Positions 28,001 to 36,467 of a stretch of DNA of 64,000 nucleotides are shown here, one piece after another; within the stretch, counting starts at the first letter, position 1; the number at the start of each line of letters is the position of its first letter. This DNA comes from Vacuolonema iberomarrocanum LEGE 07170 (GTDB lineage Bacteria; Cyanobacteriota; Cyanobacteriia; Elainellales; Elainellaceae): contig JADEXA010000023.1 in NCBI GenBank assembly GCA_015207365.1, positions 1 through 64,000 on the forward strand, read 5' to 3'. The notes under the pieces were generated by a model. That model saw only the letters and a list, made by a program, of their open reading frames with translations, was not told the origin of the DNA and did not search any database. Made by a program: the position numbers and the translations under genes.

Positions 28001-29857
28001 CTAACCAACAGCAACACGGTTATCTCCACGATCTCGGTGGAGGGTGGTACGACTCCCCCCCCAAATAGAGATTGCTCGGGTGGCCTACGGTTGGCTGGAA
28101 CTGCAACGAACAACCGTTTGGAAGGAAGTGCACGCACGGATATCATTCGCGGCTTTGCCGGGAATGATGAGATGCTGGGGCTGGCCTGCCCCGATCGTCT
28201 CCTTGGCGGTGCAGGCAACGATCGCCTATTTGGGGGCGGTGCTTCCGACACCTTGGATGGCGGAGCCGGGCGCGATCGCCTCTCGGGTCAAAATGGTGCA
28301 GATATCCTATTCGGTCGGGGCGGAACGGATCGCTTGAATGGCGGGAGAGGCAACGATCAACTGAGTGGACAGGCTGGTCTAGACTACCTGCGCGGTAAAG
28401 CGGGGGCCGATCAACTCCGGGGTGGCCAAGGCGGTGATGGCATGGCCGGGGGTGCCGGACGCGATCGCCTGTTTGGCGGTGGCGGCAACGACCGCATGTT
28501 TGGTGGCTCTGGGCGCGATCGCATGCGCGGCAATGCCCGCGCCGACCGGATGTTTGGCGGCGGCGGTGCCGATCGCATGTTTGGCCAAAACGGACGCGAT
28601 TTGCTGCGCGGTGAGGCGGGACGCGATATCTTGCAAGGCGGTGCAGGAAATGACCGGATGCTCGGCGGGGCGGATAATGATCGTCTGTTTGGCGGTGCCC
28701 GCAACGACGTGTTGAGTGGTGGTCAAGGCGCTGACCGGGTATTGGGGCAACGGGGCGATGACCAACTCCGGGGCGGGCAGCAGAACGATCGCCTCAGTGG
28801 TGGTAGCGGTAACGACCGCGCCGCAGGCGGTACGGGCAATGACCAGGTTCTGGGGGGTAGCGGTAGCGATACCCTCCGAGGGAACCTGGGTGCGGATCGT
28901 TTGTTTGGCGGCACGGGCAGTGACCAACTCTTTGGCGGTCGGGGCAATGACCGCATCGACGGAGGATCCCAGAACGATGTCCTGCGCGGTAATTTGGGTG
29001 CGGATGTTCTGTTTGGTCGCGGTGGATTTGACACCTTGAGAGGCGGTCAGGGCTTCGATCGCCTCAATGGCGGCGGCGGCAAAGACCGCGTGTTTGGCGG
29101 TCGGGGCAATGACCGCATCGATGGCGCATCGCAAAATGACACCCTCCGTGGGAACGTAGGTGCCGATCTGGTACTGGGTAAAGCCGGGAATGATGTCATC
29201 CAGGGCGATCGCGGCTTCGATCGGCTGAATGGCGGCGGCGGCAATGACACCCTGAATGGTGGCGGAGCCGCAGACATTCTCTCTGGTAAGGCTGGACGCG
29301 ACCGGCTAGAAGGTCTCTCCGGGAATGATCAGCTCTTTGGCAACAACGGGCGCGACACCCTAGTGGGCGGTTCGGGTAATGATTTGCTGGTAGGTAAGGC
29401 CGAAGGAGATACGCTCCAGGGCGACCGCGGTGCCGATCGTTTTGCCTTTAGCGGCGCGACAGTGGCAGAAGCCTTGCGTGACTCGTTGGTTGGCGATACC
29501 GACCGAATCCTGGACTTCGACCAGACCGAGGGCGATCGCTTTGACATCAACGTCACCGGGGGGGCAACCGCTATTCCATCGGCGCTGTTTAATGTGGGTC
29601 AGGTTGCTGGCCCCAACCTGCAGGCTGCTGCAACGCGCGCGTTCCGCGATCGCAATCCCAACCGCGCAGGCAACCAGCGCCTCGGTGCTCAGCAGGCGAT
29701 GTTCTTTGACTGGCGTGGGCAGAGCTACCTGCTCGTCAACAACAGCAACCGCAGCTTCAATGCCTTGCAAGACCTTGTGGTCAATGTCACAGGGATCGAA
29801 CTCGGGGCTGGCGATGCCAACCGCGTTTCGCTGACGGTGAATGATTACTTTGCATAA
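25064..29857 (+). CDS. DUF4347-RTX giant secreted protein, paralogue 3
   Basis: 1597 residues. DUF4347 (25-190) again has His85 (LVTHGAPG) and Cys125 (FLYACNVAAG) at the same positions as its sisters. The middle domain spans about 195-492, three LDLDPSN/LNLDPNN repeats about 496-994, the RTX array about 1001-1459, and the C-terminal domain ends NDYFA. Its N-terminal 190 residues are closest to paralogue 2, while its repeats 2 and 3 resemble those of paralogue 1. This hints at recombination among the three. No signal peptide is visible; type I secretion is inferred. Confidence 0.9.
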   Translation: METLEISGASALVSCADDKDRNPVSDVHKAIAIFDTSIEDYHDLIAGLHPRIIPYILPPHEDGIRTLTQILQRHNYPLSVHLVTHGAPGSLRLGNTELNLTTLRHYAEALGSWFQPNSELFLYACNVAAGDAGEELLAKLHQLTGVSIAASARRVGNVQQGGTWALDVVAGEMAIALPFSAATVASYPGTFPLAISGIDAAYDDVPDNTLTYTADEVADIDGSGTEETYTYNFPVGTQNNLIISGFEANAGADSFGFVQLVDQVRVERIDNAEVTGTREIFWYEREAIDTTGNVLDLRPSDVFSLEEALLSQTINRGADNVFANQGDINLNNIERVDFVESGGISAPATALDDIGFLLLERGGNDPITIAPITAVDVNGTPTAYGTLTTFAETEWGGSGINIETAVLNDLGTGNNQPGVSALPGAQEISGIFVSFTDLGIGANQQFFGYSVFPGDVATDLVGLSDANTSTSSATGEGGLDLVAGGALFLRSGANIPPVLDLDPSNTTGGANNGNFQATFTSGGVDIAAPNATGFDPDNVGADIETLTITVDVFNGANEILDIGGTPLTLTNGASTTATFGSTTFDVAVSVAGGTATVAVTNSTPGDIPNVDIQQFLRSLAYNNTSATPNTTPRVFSFTANDGVAGSNAVTSTISFTGAGANTAPILNLDPNNVTGGADNRNFDTTFTAGGNAVEITADDATAVDPDNSGVDIETLTIAVNTPDGADEVLSFAGTPITLTNGTTQTVTFGSSTFDIAVTGTVGNATVTLTNNAGGTIPNVDLRTLLRSLTYDNTSANPDTTDRVFSFIAEDGEANSNTVTSTVTFATTTNTPPVLNLDPDNVTGGVNNRNFEATFNAGGGAVDITADAATAVDPDNSGVDIETLAISVNVPNGANEILSFGGTSLALTNGATTTVTFGSTTFEIAVAVNGGNATVSIDSSSGGDIPNTALRRLLRSLSYNNTSASPDQTDRVFTFIANDGLTNSNTVISTISVEGGTTPPPNRDCSGGLRLAGTATNNRLEGSARTDIIRGFAGNDEMLGLACPDRLLGGAGNDRLFGGGASDTLDGGAGRDRLSGQNGADILFGRGGTDRLNGGRGNDQLSGQAGLDYLRGKAGADQLRGGQGGDGMAGGAGRDRLFGGGGNDRMFGGSGRDRMRGNARADRMFGGGGADRMFGQNGRDLLRGEAGRDILQGGAGNDRMLGGADNDRLFGGARNDVLSGGQGADRVLGQRGDDQLRGGQQNDRLSGGSGNDRAAGGTGNDQVLGGSGSDTLRGNLGADRLFGGTGSDQLFGGRGNDRIDGGSQNDVLRGNLGADVLFGRGGFDTLRGGQGFDRLNGGGGKDRVFGGRGNDRIDGASQNDTLRGNVGADLVLGKAGNDVIQGDRGFDRLNGGGGNDTLNGGGAADILSGKAGRDRLEGLSGNDQLFGNNGRDTLVGGSGNDLLVGKAEGDTLQGDRGADRFAFSGATVAEALRDSLVGDTDRILDFDQTEGDRFDINVTGGATAIPSALFNVGQVAGPNLQAAATRAFRDRNPNRAGNQRLGAQQAMFFDWRGQSYLLVNNSNRSFNALQDLVVNVTGIELGAGDANRVSLTVNDYFA

Positions 29858-29916
29858 GCAAAGGAACTGAGGTTAAGCAAAGTAACTGGGGCTGCTTCCA
29901 TCGGCGAAGTAGCCCC

Positions 29917-30966
29917 TTAACTTTCGTCGGGCAGAATCTTTAAGCGGATCAATTGCGAGAGGTTGCTGCCCGGTTCGCCCAGTTGGAGTTCCAAAATCTC
30001 ACCGGAGAGGGGTTCCAGGTGAGCAAGGAGCGATCGCAACTGAGGCGTACTGGCTCCGCTGTCGAGATACACCCGCTCAGAAAGGCTGTGGATGCGTTTC
30101 CAGGTGGTGAATAGGCGGGCAATCATTTGTTCCAGTTGAGAGGCTTGGTTTACCAAATCTGCCGTTGCGCTGAGGCACCCGACCCGGAGGGCTTCTTCTA
30201 GCGCTTGCTCCAGATCTAGCCCTTCTCGGTCGAGGGCTTGTACCTGGCTGGCCGCGTTGATGTACTTCGCCAGGAAGCGAGCCTCTGCGGTTGCCTGCTT
30301 AATCGTATCCACATCGGGACTGGCTTCCACTTCATCCCGCAATTGCTCTTGGTGTGGTTCGGGCAACTTCTCCATTTCCCGCACCAGGGGCGCGATGTAG
30401 CGGGTGGGGATGGTGTTGTTTGCTGCTTTTTCGCGAACGGTTTCGGGCAGGAGATCTGAGGTCATGGCTGTCCACTCGTCGGCCAGCTGGCGCACTTCGC
30501 GGCGGGTGATGCGATCGCCCTTATGGGCGGCATCGCTGACCATCTGCTGCACCTCGCGGGGCGACTGGGCCGTTTCGACAAAGGCCCGTTTGCTGAACTG
30601 GTTGACATCCTCTTCTTCTAACAGCCCACCCTGAACCAGTTCATCGGCGCTGTCGGCCAGCTCAATCAGATTGTAGGCATGGCTTTTGCCAATTTCACGC
30701 TCCTTCAGCCAGCGCAAAAATCCATGGCCAGTGCCTTCGCCATTGTTCTGGTGCTTCTCGCGATCGCGCACCACCCGCAGGATTCGTCCCCGCCAAATGT
30801 CGGTCTGCAGGTCGAAGCGATCGCACACCTGCCATGCCGCTTCCACTTGCCGATCGAACTCTCCCTGGGAAATGCCATCATCCTCTGGATCGGGTAACTG
30901 AAAGGTCAGTTCTGCTGCCGTTGCTCCATTCATCAAATCCGCCGCAAACGGCGCTGATCCACCCAT
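29917..30966 (-). CDS. DUF3102-like helical protein
   Basis: About 349 residues from the ATG at 30966, chosen because GGAGAAGGGA precedes it by about 6 bases; the frame is open to 31023. The region around residues 70-125 (WRGRILRVVRD ... FLRWLKEREIGKSHAYNLIE) resembles DUF3102/ParB-like helical modules that often pair with DNA-binding functions. The rest is Glu/Gln-rich and largely helical. The function is unknown. It converges with paralogue 3, leaving only 59 bases between the stops. Confidence 0.65.
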   Translation of the reverse strand: MGGSAPFAADLMNGATAAELTFQLPDPEDDGISQGEFDRQVEAAWQVCDRFDLQTDIWRGRILRVVRDREKHQNNGEGTGHGFLRWLKEREIGKSHAYNLIELADSADELVQGGLLEEEDVNQFSKRAFVETAQSPREVQQMVSDAAHKGDRITRREVRQLADEWTAMTSDLLPETVREKAANNTIPTRYIAPLVREMEKLPEPHQEQLRDEVEASPDVDTIKQATAEARFLAKYINAASQVQALDREGLDLEQALEEALRVGCLSATADLVNQASQLEQMIARLFTTWKRIHSLSERVYLDSGASTPQLRSLLAHLEPLSGEILELQLGEPGSNLSQLIRLKILPDES

Positions 30967-31411
30967 GCCTGTCCCTTCTCCCCCATGAGAATTTCGCCTC
31001 CATTGAGGCATTAGAGTTCTCAATTATGCCATGTCTACCTCCAGGAATCCGGTAAGTAAAGAAGGCAGAACTTTTGCAAAACTTGCGTAATCCTTTCCAC
31101 TGCCAAGCCACTAAAAATCCATTCTTGACAATTTCTTGAAAGCCGCGAAACGCCAGGCTTTCAAGAAATTGTCAGAGTTTAGTTTGCATCGATATTAGTA
31201 CAAATTCATTGCTGTTGTACGCACGCGTGCCCACAAAATCAGCGAACTCATTCAGGAGGAGACAAGTTTTGCGTAAGTCCTGAACAAAAATTCTGAAACA
31301 GGTCAGATAGTCTGAGGGCAAATGGGGTTGAGCCAAATGCCGCTTTTGGGGCTATTATGCCTCTGACGGGATAATGTGCTGTCCCGCTACGCCTCTACTC
31401 AAACGAAACCT
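30967..31411. other. Divergent intergenic region before icd
   Basis: About 445 bases. It contains a perfect hairpin (31126-31174) and two opposed copies of a small cyanobacterial repeat fragment: CAAAACTTGCGTAATCC near 31077 and ACAAGTTTTGCGTAAGTCC near 31263. No gene is supported here. Confidence 0.55.
31126..31174. repeat. Perfect 19-base-arm hairpin
   Basis: TGACAATTTCTTGAAAGCC and its exact complement flank an 11-base loop. It lies between the opposed CTTGCGTAA-type repeats, so it may be the middle of a small non-autonomous element. Confidence 0.85.
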
Positions 31412-32833
31412 ATGTACGAAAAAATCGTTCCCCCCAGCCAGGGTTCTCGCATTCTGTTTCAGGATGGCAAGTTGGTTGTGCCGAATGATCCGATTGTGCC
31501 CTTCATTCGAGGCGATGGGACGGGGGTAGACATTTGGCCCGCTGCCCAGCGCGTATTTGATGCGGCAGTGGAGAAGGCCTATGGGGGCGATCGCAACATC
31601 GTTTGGTTTAAGGTCTATGCCGGGGATGAGGCTTGCGACCTATATGGTACCTACCAGTATTTGCCCGAGGACACACTGAACGCTATTCGCGACTATCGGG
31701 TGGCGATCAAAGGGCCATTGACGACACCTGTAGGCGGTGGCATTCGTTCTCTCAACGTGGCGCTGCGGCAGATTTTTGAGCTCTATGCCTGTGTTCGACC
31801 CTGCAAGTATTACAACGGTACCCCTTCCCCTCACAAAAGCCCTGAAAAGCTAGATGTGATTGTCTATCGAGAGAACACCGAAGACATTTACCTGGGCATT
31901 GAGTGGGCACAGGGGACGGAAATTGCCGATCGCCTCATCAAAATTCTCAACGAAGATTTGATTCCGGCTACGCTCGAGCATGGCAAAAAGCGCATCCCGC
32001 TGGATTCTGGTATTGGCATCAAGCCCATCAGCAAGCAGGGCTCTCAGCGTTTGATTCGGCGCGCCATCCAACATGCCCTGCGGTTGCCCAAACCAAAGCA
32101 GCAGGTGACGCTGGTGCATAAGGGCAACATCATGAAGTACACCGAAGGCGCGTTTCGTGATTGGGGCTATGAGCTAGTGCGCGAGGAATTCCGCGAGGAA
32201 TGCATCATTGAGCGGGAATCCTGGATTTTGAGCAACAAGGAACGGGATCCCGATATCAGCCTGGAGAACAACGCGCGGAAAATTGAACCGGGCTATGACA
32301 ACCTCACTCCCGAAAAGCAAGCCGAGGTTCGAGAGGAAGTGAAAGTGGTGCTGGATGCGCTGTGGGAGTCTCACGGTAACGGCCAGTGGAAAGAGAAGGT
32401 GATGGTAAACGATCGCATCGCCGACAGCATTTTCCAGCAAATCCAAACCCGCCCCAATGAATACTCGATTCTGGCAACGATGAACCTGAATGGGGATTAT
32501 CTGTCCGATGCGGCAGCGGCGATCGTCGGTGGTTTGGGGATGGGGCCAGGGGCGAATATCGGCGATGGCTGTGCTGTCTTTGAGGCAACCCATGGCACCG
32601 CACCGAAACATGCCGGACTCGATCGCATCAATCCCGGCTCCGTTATCCTCTCCGGCGTCATGATGCTGGAATACATGGGCTGGGATGAAGCCGCCGACCT
32701 CATCAAGAAGGGCATTGCCGCCGCCATTTCTAACCGTCAGGTCACCTACGACCTAGCACGGCTGATGGATCCGCCTGTCGAGCCGCCCCTCAAGTGCTCC
32801 GAGTTCGCCGAGGCGATCGTCCAACATTTCTAG
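31412..32833 (+). CDS. icd: NADP-dependent isocitrate dehydrogenase
   Basis: Oxidatively decarboxylates isocitrate to 2-oxoglutarate, the carbon skeleton and signal for nitrogen assimilation in cyanobacteria. 473 residues from the ATG at 31412; an in-frame GTG at 31376 would add 12 residues. The substrate-binding block [18 protein letters not shown], the YRENTEDIY motif and the [16 protein letters not shown] nucleotide-binding region are intact. The length matches cyanobacterial Icd. Monocistronic. Confidence 0.97.
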   Translation: MYEKIVPPSQGSRILFQDGKLVVPNDPIVPFIRGDGTGVDIWPAAQRVFDAAVEKAYGGDRNIVWFKVYAGDEACDLYGTYQYLPEDTLNAIRDYRVAIKGPLTTPVGGGIRSLNVALRQIFELYACVRPCKYYNGTPSPHKSPEKLDVIVYRENTEDIYLGIEWAQGTEIADRLIKILNEDLIPATLEHGKKRIPLDSGIGIKPISKQGSQRLIRRAIQHALRLPKPKQQVTLVHKGNIMKYTEGAFRDWGYELVREEFREECIIERESWILSNKERDPDISLENNARKIEPGYDNLTPEKQAEVREEVKVVLDALWESHGNGQWKEKVMVNDRIADSIFQQIQTRPNEYSILATMNLNGDYLSDAAAAIVGGLGMGPGANIGDGCAVFEATHGTAPKHAGLDRINPGSVILSGVMMLEYMGWDEAADLIKKGIAAAISNRQVTYDLARLMDPPVEPPLKCSEFAEAIVQHF

Positions 32834-32946
32834 TTTCAAGGTAGGCAGTGTCCACCATCGGTTCACTGTCTGAGATGTAAAGGTTTATTGACTTGCGGCG
32901 GCGAGCTCTACGGTGCGGAGTCCGAAGTGAGCCACTAGAGCTGTTC

Positions 32947-33897
32947 TTACCTTCGGAAATGATCGGAGGGCAATTCGATCCAACGTTGGACTACAGTGAG
33001 CATCTCGTGACCTTCTCCTAAACCGAGCTTTACGCAGAGTAAGCCGGTTGAGGTGCGCTCCAAGAGCCCCCATTGCCATACGGCCTCTGGTTCGACTCCC
33101 GCCAGTTCAGCCAGACGGTAGCAGCGCGCGAGTCCTAATTGGAGCGGATCGCCAGCGAGCAGCTCCCCGGTCCACTCCCGCATCAGGATGGCGAGGTCGT
33201 AGGCTCGCTCGACGAAGAGACCGTCGGGGTCGATGAGTTTGAAGCGGTTCGGCCGAGTGCCTGGAACGAGCAGCGTGTTCCAGGGATGGGCATCGCCATG
33301 TGCGAGTACGGCTGAGTGGAGGTCGAAACTCCGACGGCGCTCCTCTGCAAAGCGAAGCGCCGTTTCGATGACCTGGGAAGGGCAAGGGTGCCCCGAGTCA
33401 CGCCAGGTCGCATTGATGAAGTCTCGAAGACTCTCCGCTTTTTCTGCACCACTTGTGTATCGATGCCCGTCGAGAGGGGCTGCCCACGCCTCGTTGAGCG
33501 TCTCGCAGATAATAGTAATCTGGGAATCGATCGGCAACTCCATGTCGGCGAGAGGGGGGCCGAGGCGTTCGAGAAGTATAGCTCCGTGTGACTCATCGAC
33601 AGCGTACACCTCCGCATAGCCATGTCCTCCTGCCGCTACCAATGTTTCGACCTCACCTGCGGCCGCCTCTTGCCCCGGGGGGAACACCTTCAGTACCGCA
33701 GCTCGGCCTCCTGATGTCGTGGCTTCGACTACGAGGGCTTCCGTTCCCCCACCAAGTGTTCGGCCGATCATGAGCCCCCACATGGTCGCCAATGTTTCCA
33801 ATTTGCGACCTAGTTTATTGAGCCACTCCTCACCTACTGCACCATATGCAAGCGCCTTCTTTCTTACGGACTCTGGGATGTCAATTCCATTGTGCAT
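32947..33897 (-). CDS. Aminoglycoside 6-phosphotransferase family kinase
   Basis: 316 residues of the APH(6)/hydroxyurea-type phosphotransferase family, which inactivates streptomycin-like compounds in known members. The kinase-like catalytic loop is intact: LAHGDAHPWN (H200, D202) and KLIDPDG (D223), with AAVLKVFPPG as the ATP-binding lysine region. It could act on a small-molecule alcohol other than an antibiotic. It is composed much like its neighbours but sits at the edge of a decayed accessory stretch, next to a broken GNAT gene. Confidence 0.85.
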   Translation of the reverse strand: MHNGIDIPESVRKKALAYGAVGEEWLNKLGRKLETLATMWGLMIGRTLGGGTEALVVEATTSGGRAAVLKVFPPGQEAAAGEVETLVAAGGHGYAEVYAVDESHGAILLERLGPPLADMELPIDSQITIICETLNEAWAAPLDGHRYTSGAEKAESLRDFINATWRDSGHPCPSQVIETALRFAEERRRSFDLHSAVLAHGDAHPWNTLLVPGTRPNRFKLIDPDGLFVERAYDLAILMREWTGELLAGDPLQLGLARCYRLAELAGVEPEAVWQWGLLERTSTGLLCVKLGLGEGHEMLTVVQRWIELPSDHFRR

Positions 33898-34040
33898 GAT
33901 GTTATTTTTTCAGGAAGAGTAGTGACTGGCGCAAATGTGCTACATGGATAACCTCTCGGCAGTCAGTATATATGGGGCTATTACGGCGATCGCGATTAAT
34001 TAACCAGAAATCAAAGCATATCTTGAGATTCAATCTGTGT

Positions 34041-34270
34041 TTAGAGCTTCTGGAAGTACCTGGCGACTGGCCACAGCTCGAAACCCACCTTTTCATAGGT
34101 GTAACGTGCTGAGGCATGACTTGGATTGTCTCCAGTTTCAACCATAGCCTGCGAATTTCATCCGTTTCAGCGCGAACTCTATCAGAGCACTGCCAATACC
34201 GTGACCTTGAAAGTCTGGATCGACGGCAACCATATCAAGGTGGAGTGGCTGTATGGCTCAATTTCCATTC
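34041..34270 (-). pseudogene. GNAT acetyltransferase remnant
   Basis: Reading from the high-coordinate side gives HLDMVAVDPDFQGHGIGSAL, the acetyl-CoA-binding motif A of GNAT enzymes. A frameshift after about 37 residues moves the rest (MVETGDNPSHASARYTYEKV ... PVARYFQKL) to another frame, ending at the stop at 34041. The N-terminal part is missing. It is broken by truncation and at least one indel. Confidence 0.8.
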
Positions 34271-34337
34271 TGGTGTGACCTTTAGAATGTGCCAAAGGAC
34301 AACACTTATTGAAGTAGCGTAATATTTTCCTTTCCAC

Positions 34338-34799
34338 TTAGTGAGACTTTTGAGCTCCTTGATCAGCAATCCAGAATAACCATATCGATATCGCCAAACC
34401 GCTCACACTACTAATCAAGAATTCATGTAACTTGAACAGATTATATGTATTGCCTAAAACATAAACCCAAATGCTGAGCGGTAAAAGTAGAAAGAGTCCT
34501 GTCCAACTGCCTGGCCGCAAGTTGCGGGTCTTCCAACTCAACCCTAAATGATCCAACGGCGGATGCGTTAGCCCTACCGCTGGCAAAATGCCACCAATGA
34601 TAGGCCATCGCCAACCGATCATAGCTAAACTAATCGAAAAGATGAAAATAGGCAGATATTCAAGGAAAAGTGAGCGACTAAAAACTACTGACCGCCAGTT
34701 CGGTTTAACCTTTTGATATTCGGGTAGCCAACCTTCCTCAATCGTATGGATGATTAAAGCGAATGCTAGTAACCATATTGCTAAATCTTGAACATCCAT
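34338..34799 (-). CDS. HXXEE-domain membrane protein
   Basis: About 153 residues from the ATG at 34799, preceded by AAGGA; the frame extends to 34856 without a family-like N-terminus. The first helix carries the defining HTIEE motif (H-x-x-E-E) and about five hydrophobic segments follow, as in the HXXEE membrane family. Function in the family is not established. Codon use and lower GC suggest an acquired or fast-evolving gene. Confidence 0.7.
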   Translation of the reverse strand: MDVQDLAIWLLAFALIIHTIEEGWLPEYQKVKPNWRSVVFSRSLFLEYLPIFIFSISLAMIGWRWPIIGGILPAVGLTHPPLDHLGLSWKTRNLRPGSWTGLFLLLPLSIWVYVLGNTYNLFKLHEFLISSVSGLAISIWLFWIADQGAQKSH

Positions 34800-34844
34800 A
34801 GTTCCTTGTTGCTCACCATTATATCGGCTTGCTCTACTTAGATT

Positions 34845-34981
34845 AACATTCTTCAACGACTCTCATTGGAGTATAGGTGAACCAACTATTTTCCTTACTT
34901 TGAAGACTGATCCATAGGAACGATTTTCTACGAGAAATCGTTAGTTCAGATTGTGTCTGCCTAGAGTCGTTGAAGAGTGTT
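34845..34981. mobile_element. MITE-like element with 19-base inverted ends
   Basis: AACATTCTTCAACGACTCT at the left end and the complement of AACACTCTTCAACGACTCT at the right end, differing at one base, bound a 137-base non-coding segment. It has an inner hairpin (AACGATTTTC / GAGAAATCGTT). This layout fits a non-autonomous transposable element. No clear target duplication is visible. Confidence 0.5.
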
Positions 34982-34987
34982 AAGCTG

Positions 34988-35075
34988 CATAACGTTCTTA
35001 ATTAACCGCCACAGATAACCTCAAGTGCTTAGTAGATAGGCTTTCAGCGACCGGTAAGTATTGGGATCGTTAAGT
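34988..35075. repeat. Diverged direct repeat flanking the DUF2267 gene, left
   Basis: This segment aligns with 35660-35743 at roughly three-quarters identity by eye. Landmarks are CATAAC, CGCCGCAGATAATCTCAAG-like and GGGCTTTCAG-like. The pair brackets the DUF2267 gene. Confidence 0.55.
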
Positions 35076-35101
35076 AGCTCGGCACGATGAAAAACCAGAC
35101 T

Positions 35102-35146
35102 CTAAAAACCTGTGCCGCCCGCAGCGCGGGCGGCACAGGTTTTTAG
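35102..35146. repeat. Perfect hairpin with 21-base arms
   Basis: CTAAAAACCTGTGCCGCCCGC pairs exactly with its complement around the loop AGC. The GC core and 3-base loop resemble family B in design, but the sequence is different. It may also act as a terminator for the DUF2267 gene on the minus strand. Confidence 0.85.
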
Positions 35147-35207
35147 GCTTTTAGGTTTAATTGCACCTGCCAACTTATACGATTAAGTGTGAAAACGAGT
35201 GCCTCCA

Positions 35208-35627
35208 CTAAGGTGTCCAGAACTCCATCGCTCCTTCTGGCAATTTGGCCAGTAATCGATCGAAGGCTTCTTCATCTACATGTCGTCGCAAAGCTCTAGC
35301 AACGTCTCGGATTGCCGTTTCAGTTGAGAAATTATGCTCAGAACGCAATGATTTAACTTCCTCTGCCATAGCTTCAAAAGAGTCAAACGGCTTTATCGGC
35401 TCGTCGGGATCCCAATCGGTGACAAAGAGGGCTCTAAGACAGATCGGCAGTACATTGGCAAAGGCGATCGCATCTTTCGTGGAAAGACGGCGACGGAATA
35501 CCTGAAACACCGCCTGGGTCATGGTGTAAGTTACATGAGTACTCCAGAGTCCTGCTATGTCCCGTGCATCCACCAAATACTGATAGAACTGATCGGAAGC
35601 ACGCTGGTAGTCTGCTGGTACTGGCAT
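35208..35627 (-). CDS. DUF2267 domain protein
   Basis: 139 residues covering one DUF2267 module (ADYQRASDQFYQYLVDARDI, then FQVFRRRLSTKDAIAFANVL and the DWDPDEP loop). Family members are small helical bacterial proteins of unknown function. The ATG at 35627 gives the family N-terminus. It is bracketed by diverged direct repeats (34988-35075 and 35660-35743). Confidence 0.8.
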   Translation of the reverse strand: MPVPADYQRASDQFYQYLVDARDIAGLWSTHVTYTMTQAVFQVFRRRLSTKDAIAFANVLPICLRALFVTDWDPDEPIKPFDSFEAMAEEVKSLRSEHNFSTETAIRDVARALRRHVDEEAFDRLLAKLPEGAMEFWTP

Positions 35628-35659
35628 ATCTAGGTCTTCTCAACTCGATGATTTCTGCA

Positions 35660-35743
35660 CATAACTTCCTCAATCCGCCGCCGCAGATAATCTCAAGCGC
35701 CTAGCAGATGGGCTTTCAGGGGTCGGCATGTATTGGGGTTGTT
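35660..35743. repeat. Diverged direct repeat flanking the DUF2267 gene, right
   Basis: Partner of 34988-35075, lying just upstream of the DUF2267 start. The minus strand reads LRRRIEEVM in one frame, so it may be a fragment of a lost gene. Confidence 0.5.
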
Positions 35744-35778
35744 GTGTGGCGATCGCGACCATTTGATTGAGCAACTCA

Positions 35779-35976
35779 TTACTCTCGTCGAATAACTAAG
35801 GGAATCAGAAACAAGAAACAGGCAAAGAGGAAAAATAAACTACCCAAAAGACTTAATACATCTCCCACTCTGATACTTGCTGCCACAAAAAAGCTCGCCG
35901 ATAGGATGAATAAAACCCATCCCCAAAGCTGAAACTTCAGTTCGATCGTCTGAACGTGATTACTATGCTTTGACAT
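35779..35976 (-). CDS. Small YrhK-like membrane protein
   Basis: 65 residues with two hydrophobic segments (WGWVLFILSASFFVAAS and LSLLGSLFFLFACFLFLIPL) separated by a short IRVGDV turn. This resembles the small YrhK-type membrane family. The function is unknown. It stands alone on the minus strand. Confidence 0.55.
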   Translation of the reverse strand: MSKHSNHVQTIELKFQLWGWVLFILSASFFVAASIRVGDVLSLLGSLFFLFACFLFLIPLVIRRE

Positions 35977-36149
35977 TTACAAATGATCTCAAAAATTGCT
36001 CATATCCTTCTATGAACCTTTGCTTTTCACGCTTCTCTACTGAAAAATAGAGAATAAAGTATCGATTGGTGCTGAGCCAAATAGATGAATTCATCGCATC
36101 AAATTTTACTCTTGCATAAGTGACCTCTATAAAATGATTCAACGAATGA

Positions 36150-36420
36150 GATAAATTGGTGCAAGTATACCGTGGCCGTTACACCAAGGGTGGTAAGGAC
36201 TGCGTCGGCTCCGGCAAAGGCCGCAGTTAGGGAGGGGCGGTCGGTAAGCGAGGTGACCACGGCTGCCTGTGAACCCAGAGGCACGTTTGAGATCCGTTCT
36301 GGACGAGAGCGGACGATTGCCGTGAAGCCGATGTTTTCTTCTCAGCACACGCTGAGAATACCTTGACCGAGACCGCTGGCAGTGCCGATGACGGCCACAT
36401 GGCGAGGAAGTTGACGCGAT
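36150..36420 (-). pseudogene. NmrA/SDR-type oxidoreductase remnant
   Basis: The minus strand reads HVAVIGTASGLGQGILSVC, a Rossmann GxxxxGxG motif. An in-frame TGA follows, then GFTAIVRSRPERISNVP and AFAGADAVLTTLGVTATVYL continue in the same frame. The product would be truncated at both ends. It is a broken NAD(P)-binding gene next to a broken HTH gene and a live SDR gene. Confidence 0.75.
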
Positions 36421-36467
36421 CGGTGTTCGATCGGCATAGGTAGGTTATGACCTCTAGCCGCAAGCAT

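Noticed and set aside
28379..29134. 251-residue minus-strand frame within paralogue 3
   Set aside because: Antisense of GGxGxDxLxG codons. Similar artefacts occur opposite the other two RTX arrays.
31077..31283. A complete transposon bounded by the CTTGCGTAA-type repeats
   Set aside because: The two copies are short, poorly aligned and have no target duplication. I report only the hairpin between them.
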